Both the position numbers and the translations under genes were made by a program. Below are positions 1 through 5,227 of a stretch of DNA of 20,744 nucleotides, piece after piece. The stretch comes from an uncultured Eubacterium sp. (GTDB taxonomy: Bacteria; Bacillota; Clostridia; Lachnospirales; Lachnospiraceae). The DNA is taken from positions 1-20,744 of the forward strand of contig CAJTZN010000053.1 in assembly GCA_910584065.1 (NCBI GenBank), in the 5' to 3' direction. The notes under the pieces are model-generated. The model did not search any database. It was given only the letters and a program-made list of their open reading frames with translations, and was not told where the DNA came from. The stretch's first letter is position 1. Each line of letters opens with the position of its first letter.

Positions 1-92
1 GCCTGTTTTTCCAGATCAGTCTGGCAGGCACATAGGACTAAGACAAACAACATGACCATAAATAGCAGCAGTAATTTCTTATGTTGTTTCAT
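1..92 (-). CDS. Partial lipoprotein, N-terminus only
   Basis: The reading frame starts at the ATG at 92-90 and runs off the window edge after 30 codons. The translation begins MKQHKKLLLLFMVMLFVLVL and continues CACQTDLEKQ. This is a type II signal peptide: a basic N-terminus, a long hydrophobic core and an L-C-A-C lipobox, so the mature protein should be lipid-anchored on the outer face of the membrane. A purine-rich GGAGAGAGGAAGTGAGG stretch precedes the start. It lies 72 bp downstream of the 134-aa secreted protein gene on the same strand, so it is probably in the same transcript and may act with it, for example as an immunity or receptor lipoprotein; that role is speculative. The rest of the protein is outside the window. 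Confidence 0.6.
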   Translation of the reverse strand, partial: MKQHKKLLLLFMVMLFVLVLCACQTDLEKQ

Positions 93-164
93 AATCCTCA
101 CTTCCTCTCTCCTACATATTGTCTGCTGCACAATTCGATATGCAGCAGACAAATGTTATCTGAC

Positions 165-569
165 TCACTTAATTTTCCACACAATTTCCGTCGTAAAACT
201 ACCAGTTGCTCCATCACAACCACCTGTGTGTGTCGAACGGATAGATCTTGATTCACAGCCGTTATCAAGTGAAAAATTCCAAGCTCCGCCAGTTGCTCCA
301 CCACCAGTTGTAGTATCTTGATTCACTGTTTTAATCTTATTGTTCTTGGTATAATATTTATACGTCGAACGCACCGTCGCCGAACCACGCTTGCTCAGCG
401 TAGAATAAGCCCTTCCCGATGTCTTTTCAATTGTTGAAACGCCTGACAAAATAGCAGAACCAACCTGCTTACTATCTGACTGGCTTTTAGCCCCAATTGA
501 AATAACATTCCCAAAAACAGCTGCAATTGCCAGTGTTGCACACATGGATTTCATGATTTTCCTCTTCAT
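165..569 (-). CDS. Small secreted protein of unknown function, 134 aa
   Basis: Not recognised as a known family. Residues 1-28 form a classical signal peptide (MKRKIMKSMCATLAIAAVFG then a short polar stretch). The mature part is Ser/Thr/Gly-rich, with a basic middle (STLSKRGSATVRSTYKYYTK). The C-terminal half carries a glycine-rich GGGATGGAW turn and a segment with two cysteines 14 residues apart (CESRSIRSTHTGGC), which could form an extracellular disulfide. A GGAGG ribosome site lies 8 nt upstream of the ATG. It lies downstream of blaI/blaR1-like genes and an 80-aa secreted protein, suggesting a shared regulon. The GG-x-W pattern loosely recalls lactococcin-972-like bacteriocins, but the match is too weak to claim. 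Secretion is well supported; function is unknown. Confidence 0.75.
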   Translation of the reverse strand: MKRKIMKSMCATLAIAAVFGNVISIGAKSQSDSKQVGSAILSGVSTIEKTSGRAYSTLSKRGSATVRSTYKYYTKNNKIKTVNQDTTTGGGATGGAWNFSLDNGCESRSIRSTHTGGCDGATGSFTTEIVWKIK

Positions 570-641
570 AATACGTTACCTCCAAAATTTATTTTGATTA
601 TTGTCGTTAGCTATGTTACAATAGTTTATGTACTATACTTT

Positions 642-683
642 AGCGTTCTTTTCGGTATCCAACTACCATATGAAAAGAACGCT
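642..683. repeat. 12-bp perfect inverted repeat, hairpin
   Basis: AGCGTTCTTTTC and GAAAAGAACGCT are exact reverse complements separated by 18 nt. On the plus strand the second arm is followed by a T-run, so it resembles an intrinsic terminator for plus-strand transcription. On the minus strand it is followed by A-rich sequence and would act only as a leader hairpin. It encloses the stop codon of the 21-codon mini-ORF (663-728) in its loop. Confidence 0.6.
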
Positions 684-728
684 TTTTTCAATGGACGCTC
701 TGTAAACAGGTTTCTTGTTCCGATACAT
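663..728 (-). CDS. Possible 21-aa leader peptide
   Basis: The start codon at 728 is preceded by GGGAGGTGAGGGA, one of the strongest Shine-Dalgarno matches in the window. The peptide is MYRNKKPVYRASIEKSVLFI plus W. It is basic, has no signal sequence, and ends inside the loop of the 642-683 hairpin. Good ribosome site plus overlap with a stem suggests either a regulatory leader peptide for the downstream 134-aa gene or the remnant of a decayed gene. No homolog is recognised and translation is unproven. Confidence 0.25.
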   Translation of the reverse strand: MYRNKKPVYRASIEKSVLFIW

Positions 729-785
729 TCCCTCACCTCCCTTCAAAAACTGCAAACCATCAGCTCCTTTGTCTATAAACCACTA

Positions 786-833
786 CTATATGGTTAGATA
801 GATCACAACATAAACAATATGGTATCTTTTCAT
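786..833 (-). CDS. Possible 15-aa peptide
   Basis: ATG at 833 follows GAAGGAG at about 10 nt and encodes MKRYHIVYVVIYLTI, ending in two consecutive TAG codons. The sequence resembles the start of a signal peptide or membrane helix. It is in the same frame as the 663-728 ORF, so the two could be pieces of one gene broken by stops. Evidence is only the ribosome site and the hydrophobic pattern. Confidence 0.2.
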   Translation of the reverse strand: MKRYHIVYVVIYLTI

Positions 834-896
834 CCGCCTCACTCTCCTTCGTACTTCACGCTAACATGTCTTCGTCTCTGCCGCTCCTGCTCTCCC

Positions 897-1139
897 TCAC
901 AGATTGATCCAGCGTGGATCAACCCAGCGTTTTCGTGTGGCATTCCATCTGCGGTATTGGGTACGGTGCTTATATTCCCTGAACTTATACACGATAACAT
1001 CCGTACTCATTACCCCGACAGAGTGTTCATTCCGGCAGTCAATCACCTCTGAACTCTCTATGCTGGCTGCTGACGCATCAACACCTCCGGCGGCTAGCAC
1101 CATGACAGAACACATTCCGATCACAAGTAGTTTCTTCAT
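897..1139 (-). CDS. Small cationic secreted protein, 80 aa
   Basis: Residues 1-25 are a clear signal peptide (MKKLLVIGMCSVMVLAAGGV, then an Ala-Ser-Ala region). The mature part ends in a strongly basic, tryptophan-rich tail (YRRWNATRKRWVDPRWINL). I recall this YRRWNxTRxxWVDPxWI arrangement as recurrent in uncharacterised small exported proteins of Clostridia, but no function is known to me. AAAGGAGG lies 9 nt before the ATG. The start codon begins 1 nt after the stop of the upstream M56 protease gene (TGA-A-ATG), so translation is probably coupled and the protein belongs to the blaI/blaR1-like operon. A secreted antimicrobial, signal or cell-wall-binding role is possible. Secretion is well supported; function is open. 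Confidence 0.8.
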   Translation of the reverse strand: MKKLLVIGMCSVMVLAAGGVDASAASIESSEVIDCRNEHSVGVMSTDVIVYKFREYKHRTQYRRWNATRKRWVDPRWINL

Positions 1140-1140
1140 T

Positions 1141-2319
1141 TCAATCTTCCTCCTTTACGATGTTAATTCCCTGTTTTTCCATTTCAACTGCAAACTTCTC
1201 ATCTATATCCTGTCTTGTCCCGCTCGGCAGGACAATGGTATAAATGCCATCTTTCCCCTTTAAAATATACGTATTATCCGGCCTTAGCTCCTGTGCATCC
1301 GGTTCCGCCTCAATCTCCTCCACCGGCGCCTCATAACATGGCTGCAGGACAAACGAGTACGAAAAAACGAACACCGCCAAAAACGCAGCAATACCTGTAG
1401 CCGGCAGAATCTTTCTGCCCCGTCGAAACCTATGCTTCCCTGACACGATCCTGAAACGCTCCACGATCTCCGTCTCATGTTCTTTCGAAACCAGTTGTGC
1501 CGTACTGTACAGAACCAGTTTTTTCCCAGCAGTATCCGCTTTTTTCAGTATCGAGAGGATCGTTGCCAGATAATCCGCTTTTTCCCTGTTATCCATTTGT
1601 TCCGTCACGCACAAGTCACATTTTATTTCTAATGCCTGGCTTACATCCTTCTCGAGAAAATATACGATCGGATTCCACCAAAATACGCAGCAAAATATAT
1701 GTATGAGCATTTTGACAAGCAGATCCCTGTTTAAAAAATGTGTGTACTCATGCTTCAAAATATAATATAACTCTTTGTCCGTATAAGCCTCATCCGGCAG
1801 GATGATCGACCTGTCAAAAATGCCCAGGCCCCTGGGGGTATTTACTTCCCCGCTGTACCGTATGTTGATCTCCCTGAACGGCAACAATTTCTGCCTTTTA
1901 CTGCCATTGACGACTTCCGCAAAAACTCTCTGACACTGCTCATCCTGTCGTATGGGATAGGTAGAGATTTCCTTCTTTGCCATATGATACTGATACACAA
2001 ATCCAACCAGCAACACGGAGGATCCTGCGATCCAAAGAAAAAACAGTATCGAAAGTACGGAAATATCAGTCATTCCGATCTTTTCGATCACCACACGCTC
2101 ATAGATCCCACTGAACATCCCCTCAAGGGATATTCCTTTTGTAAATGTGAAATCTAATGGCACCGCCATCCGTATGGCACAAAAGAGATAGAGCAAAACC
2201 AAACTCATAACTCCAAACTGGCAGATTAAAAAACGCATTTTGCGGAACAGATAAATAACAACGATCAGAAAACTGCTCCAAACAACAGATATAAAGAATG
2301 AAAAAAGCGTAACCTGCAT
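1141..2319 (-). CDS. BlaR1/MecR1-like M56 membrane metalloprotease
   Basis: A 392-aa integral membrane zinc protease of the M56 family, the signalling half of BlaR1/MecR1-type systems. Hydrophobic segments lie near residues 5-25, 33-52 and 88-110, and a further helix lies at about 303-328. The HEYTH zinc motif is at 190-194, with a candidate third ligand E231 in LEIKCD, as in M56 proteases. Unlike true BlaR1 there is no C-terminal penicillin-binding domain; after the last helix only about 60 extracellular residues remain, so the stimulus is unlikely to be a beta-lactam. In the family, activation leads to cleavage or inactivation of the partner repressor. The ATG lies 1 nt after the stop of the BlaI-like gene, with AAGGAG 7 nt upstream, so the two are translationally coupled. 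The 80-aa secreted protein gene follows by 1 nt. Confidence 0.9.
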   Translation of the reverse strand: MQVTLFSFFISVVWSSFLIVVIYLFRKMRFLICQFGVMSLVLLYLFCAIRMAVPLDFTFTKGISLEGMFSGIYERVVIEKIGMTDISVLSILFFLWIAGSSVLLVGFVYQYHMAKKEISTYPIRQDEQCQRVFAEVVNGSKRQKLLPFREINIRYSGEVNTPRGLGIFDRSIILPDEAYTDKELYYILKHEYTHFLNRDLLVKMLIHIFCCVFWWNPIVYFLEKDVSQALEIKCDLCVTEQMDNREKADYLATILSILKKADTAGKKLVLYSTAQLVSKEHETEIVERFRIVSGKHRFRRGRKILPATGIAAFLAVFVFSYSFVLQPCYEAPVEEIEAEPDAQELRPDNTYILKGKDGIYTIVLPSGTRQDIDEKFAVEMEKQGINIVKEED

Positions 2320-2320
2320 T

Positions 2321-2731
2321 TTATATCTCCTTTTCGTCCTTTTCTTTTAATTCCTCTATTATTTTTTCCAGTTCTTCGATCACATCGCTCTTAATCTCAC
2401 CATCTGCTTCTTTAACCATAGCAGCCGCAACTTTTGCCACGGATCCCTTACCCAGTCCCTTTGACATGATAAGTTTTGCCGCGTATTCTTCTTTCGTCAT
2501 CGACGGAACGAACTGCCTTGCGTACTGTGTGCCGTACTGGACAACACCACACACCTCTATCATCCCTTTTTTCAAAAGCGAACGTATCATGATATGGATG
2601 TAACTGTCATTCCAGGAATGATCTGTATCGACTTTTAAGATCTCGACACTGGTCAAAGGATCCTTTCTGTTCCAGAATAATTCCATAAGTTCCTCTTCGC
2701 TTCCTGTTAAAAAACTTTTCTTTTTAGCCAT
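2321..2731 (-). CDS. BlaI/MecI/CopY-family transcriptional repressor
   Basis: A 136-aa winged-helix repressor. The N-terminal half has the family layout: SEEELMELFWNRKDPLTSVE, then a recognition-helix region with YIHIMIRSLLKKGMIEV and a wing with YGTQYARQFVP. The C-terminal half is an acidic, lysine-rich dimerisation helix. Members bind dyad operators as dimers and are inactivated through the M56 partner encoded next door. It is the first gene of the blaI-blaR1-small-secreted-protein operon, 1 nt ahead of the protease gene. A TTGACA-N17-TATTAT promoter lies upstream with an AT-rich palindrome over the -10, consistent with autoregulation. The ribosome site before ATG 2731 is weak (AAAGTGG). 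Confidence 0.93.
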   Translation of the reverse strand: MAKKKSFLTGSEEELMELFWNRKDPLTSVEILKVDTDHSWNDSYIHIMIRSLLKKGMIEVCGVVQYGTQYARQFVPSMTKEEYAAKLIMSKGLGKGSVAKVAAAMVKEADGEIKSDVIEELEKIIEELKEKDEKEI

Positions 2732-2778
2732 ATTTGCACCACTTTCTATATTTTGATGATATTTTTTATCTGTAATTA

Positions 2779-2813
2779 TATTATATAATACATCACTTAT
2801 TAAATATTGTCAA
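2779..2813 (-). promoter_or_regulatory. Promoter of the blaI-like operon with palindrome at -10
   Basis: On the minus strand TTGACA (2813-2808) is followed after 17 bp by TATTAT (2790-2785). A perfect 12-bp palindrome TATTATATAATA (2779-2790) covers the -10, and TGTA/TACA ends flank it (2771-2792). BlaI-family repressors bind TACA/TGTA dyads, so this is a plausible autoregulatory operator; the spacing differs from the classic one. Confidence 0.65.
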
Positions 2814-2858
2814 CATATCTCATTTTATAATTAAAATTTATCACTAAGGAAAATGAAC

Positions 2859-3484
2859 ATGATAAACACACTCCTTATCTTATTTACGTATGCTTTTGTG
2901 ATACCAAGAAACACTATTTTATCCTCCAGGAACACCTGAAGCGCCAGGAATACAGGGAGCTCCACCAGTACCTGCAGCTGGCCATGAAGGATATTGAGAA
3001 CACATATACGGAGATCAACACGGGAAATCTGGTGATTGATGCCTTTGTCAGCAATTTTAAGAATATCGCGGAGACGAACGGCATTTCTTTTTCCCCCGCT
3101 TTGAAAATTGATGCAAACCGCATTCCCATTAACGACTATGATCTATGCGTAATCCTCGGGAACCTGTTGGACAACAGTTTTAATGCATGCAAAAAAAATG
3201 CCGCCGGAAACAATTATATCGCTCTCACGATGTCTGTGAATGAAAATGATATGTTTTATATTCATATTGAAAATACGTATGATCCTGCGAAAGGGTATAC
3301 TTCACGGCAAAAAATGGATTTTTTAAAACATGGATATGGGATGGATAATATAGAAAATATCGTGAAGAATAATCATGGTTTTTTGAAACACCATTTCGGC
3401 AGCACGTTCTGTATGGATATCGTGATCCCTATTATTGATGTGAAAAAACGCCTTCATCCACCTGTTAGGAAGGAGTTTACATAA
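2859..3484 (+). pseudogene. Internally deleted GHKL (AgrC-like) sensor kinase
   Basis: From 2984 the frame encodes the C-terminal part of a GHKL-type histidine kinase: an N-box (LGNLLDNSFNACKKN), then HGYGMDNIENI as the G-box and a final STFCMDIVIPI strand. The homology extends upstream of the 2984 ATG to about 2900, reading DTKKHYFILQEHLKRQEYRE, which matches the region just after the phospho-acceptor His of the H-box; the His position is now Cys. Further upstream a different frame starts at ATG 2859 with AAGGA 8 nt before it and encodes MINTLLILFTYAFVIP, a typical first membrane helix, then stops soon after. Thus helix 1 is joined out of frame to the catalytic domain, deleting the remaining sensor helices. 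No partner response regulator is in the window. Likely a dead remnant; the C-terminal piece alone could be made from 2984. Confidence 0.75.
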
Positions 3485-3545
3485 AAAACTGAATCCGTGA
3501 GCCTTACCGCAAATTTTCACCCAAACTCTTCTATTTCTCCGTGCA

Positions 3546-3617
3546 GGAAGTGACACAGACAATGTCACCTCCCTGTCACTTCCTTGTCACCTCCTTGTCA
3601 CTTCCCTGTCACCTCCT
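3546..3617. repeat. Five 11-bp tandem repeats with an inverted copy
   Basis: Five consecutive units of TGTCAC[C/T]TCC[C/T], exactly 11 bp each, fill 3563-3617. An inverted copy GGAAGTGACA at about 3546-3555 can pair with the first unit (9 of 10 bases, 7-nt loop). The array abuts the TAG stop (3616-3618) of the AlbA_2-domain gene on the minus strand. Units alternate CCTCC and CTTCC. No T-run follows, so it is not a normal terminator. Confidence 0.85.
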
Positions 3618-5004
3618 ATTTCAATTTCCATACTACTTCTTTTTTATCATACGCCAAAAACACTTTTTTCTTTATTTCCTGTACATCACGCAGTACGGTT
3701 CTTCTGGTGACATCCAGTTTTGACGCAATATCATCCACACTGATCTTCTGGTCTTCACTGATCATATCATAAATGAGCTGTTCCCGTTCTGTCAGCTCGG
3801 TTTCCATTTCCACCTGCCTGACCGCTTCTTTTGTCAATGGAATCGAGATCCTGAACACATCCGCTTCATATAATTCCGGACTACCGCCTCCGGAATATAT
3901 CGGTGTATATTTATACAGATTCTTTACACCCGAACCGATCGTATCCGATCTTCCCATTGCGGTAAAGAAATTGGCAATCAAAGGGTTTTTAGGATACGGC
4001 GTAAATTCATCACTTAATATATTTCCCTGTCGTCTTGGTCTGCACCAGTTTTCCGTTCTCAGCCAGTCAGTCTCAATAATGAGTTTGGCCGGATACGCAC
4101 TGGAAAAATCCCTGTGGACGAGAATATTCGAAACAACTTCCCTGGCGATCACATCCCTGATACTCGTACTTACGTTATTGATAAGACAAAATTTATCCGA
4201 CGTATGCTTCGCGATAAATTCCATCAGTCTGTCATAACTTTCGATCAGATTCGTGCTGACCTGCAGCCTGTCATCGTATCGATCCACATTTTCCACCCGG
4301 TATATAGCGTCAGTTACATATCCGGATACGCAGGAGCGTATCACCTCGTCCTTTCCAAACAACATGATCGCGGCTAAATTAAAACCCTTTTCGCCTGTCA
4401 CAAGATTTTTCTCGTACAGACCGGCACTGATCATGATTTCACGGTCTGTCATTTTCAGCCACTCATGCTGCGCATTTTTGTTCTCTATCAATCTCCTGAC
4501 GACAGGCATAAGATCCATGCGCAAATCATCCTCCGTCGCATACGGAAACAATTTATTTTCAGAAAAAGTTCCCGTCTTTCGTGCATACATATTTTCCATC
4601 TGGATCGGCGAATCCGTAATATCAAAATCACCCTCTTCATTACGGTCATATACTCTTCCCGCACATCGAATCACCGTGGATGCAGATGGAACATAAGTCC
4701 AAAGCAGTAATTTCCCCTGATATTCAAATTCTTCTATCGACAGATACAACGTAGGCGACATCTTGTTTGTGTTATTGAGTTGTGAAATAAAATTTCTCTT
4801 CATATCCTTTGCCGCATTACGATTTACGCCGATGGGAATCCCACCGTCTGACACCCCCATAATGATCCACCCGCCATATCTGTTGGAAAATGACGAGACT
4901 GTTTCATAGACCGAATCACTAATTTCATTCGTACAGGATTTGTATTCTATGGTTATTTTCTCATCCTTTGCAGATAAAAGCTCTCTCATTTTTTCAGTGG
5001 TCAT
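3616..5004 (-). CDS. AlbA_2 (Schlafen-type) domain HTH regulator
   Basis: 462 aa. Residues about 10-130 form an AlbA_2/Schlafen DNA-binding domain (IEYKSCTNEISDSVYETVSS, then FSNRYGGWIIMGVSDGGIPI). Residues about 270-390 match the RecG-like C-terminal HATPase_c_4 region, with the hallmark REVVSNILVHRDFSSAYPAK and MGRSDTIGSGVKNLYKY. The last 65 residues are a DeoR-like helix-turn-helix (QLIYDMISEDQKISVDDIAS then KLDVTRRTVLRDVQEIKKK). Proteins with this layout are annotated as ATP-binding or RecG-like transcriptional regulators, with mostly unknown targets. Length is normal for the family. GGAGG lies 5 nt before the ATG. It is a single-gene unit with its own extended -10 promoter; the 11-bp repeat array begins at its stop codon. 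Family assignment is firm, role unknown. Confidence 0.88.
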   Translation of the reverse strand: MTTEKMRELLSAKDEKITIEYKSCTNEISDSVYETVSSFSNRYGGWIIMGVSDGGIPIGVNRNAAKDMKRNFISQLNNTNKMSPTLYLSIEEFEYQGKLLLWTYVPSASTVIRCAGRVYDRNEEGDFDITDSPIQMENMYARKTGTFSENKLFPYATEDDLRMDLMPVVRRLIENKNAQHEWLKMTDREIMISAGLYEKNLVTGEKGFNLAAIMLFGKDEVIRSCVSGYVTDAIYRVENVDRYDDRLQVSTNLIESYDRLMEFIAKHTSDKFCLINNVSTSIRDVIAREVVSNILVHRDFSSAYPAKLIIETDWLRTENWCRPRRQGNILSDEFTPYPKNPLIANFFTAMGRSDTIGSGVKNLYKYTPIYSGGGSPELYEADVFRISIPLTKEAVRQVEMETELTEREQLIYDMISEDQKISVDDIASKLDVTRRTVLRDVQEIKKKVFLAYDKKEVVWKLK

Positions 5005-5061
5005 TATATCGCCTCCATCTTAGTTCTTTCATGCCGCCTATATCAATCTGCGCGTATATTT

Positions 5062-5070
5062 AGTATAGCA
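5062..5070 (-). promoter_or_regulatory. Extended -10 promoter of the AlbA_2-domain gene
   Basis: On the minus strand TGC-TATACT forms an extended -10 element about 58 bp upstream of the ATG at 5004. No good -35 hexamer is visible, as is usual for extended -10 promoters. Confidence 0.5.
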
Positions 5071-5146
5071 CAATCAGATAAAAATGTACAGAAACGCCTT
5101 GCGGTATGCCCAAAACCTCAAAATCACCTCAGGTCACGCATACCCG

Positions 5147-5183
5147 AAAAAACCCCAGATCCTTCCCGCACGGATCCGGGGTT
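5147..5183 (-). terminator. Intrinsic terminator of the amt-PII gene
   Basis: On the minus strand AACCCCGGATCC pairs with GGATCTGGGGTT across a 9-nt loop (one mismatched position), followed immediately by a run of Ts. It lies about 45 bp after the stop codon of the ammonium transporter gene. Confidence 0.88.
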
Positions 5184-5227
5184 CTTCCCATTATTTTTTT
5201 TCTGTTCTTCCCTGTTACAATCTCCTG

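Larger units (their letters stand above)
570..896. other. 327-bp gap with hairpin and two mini-ORFs
   Basis: This stretch separates the two small secreted protein genes. On the minus strand it contains two short ORFs with ribosome sites (786-833 and 663-728), a 12-bp inverted repeat (642-653 with 672-683) and a possible -10 (TATAGT) just upstream of the 134-aa gene, overlapping a TACA-N8-TGTA dyad near 617-632. No larger gene is visible. It may be an untranslated leader with peptide-controlled or repressor-controlled expression, or a decayed small gene. Confidence 0.5.

Noticed and set aside
165..569. Lactococcin-972 family assignment for the 134-aa protein
   Set aside because: Only a short GG-x-W resemblance; length, cysteines and the rest of the sequence do not follow that family.
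1141..2731. A beta-lactam resistance locus (mecR1/mecI or blaR1/blaI)
   Set aside because: The sensor protein lacks the penicillin-binding domain and no beta-lactamase or PBP gene is adjacent, so a resistance function is not supported.
3563..3617. CRISPR-like array
   Set aside because: Units are 11 bp with no spacers and no cas genes nearby; it is a simple tandem repeat.
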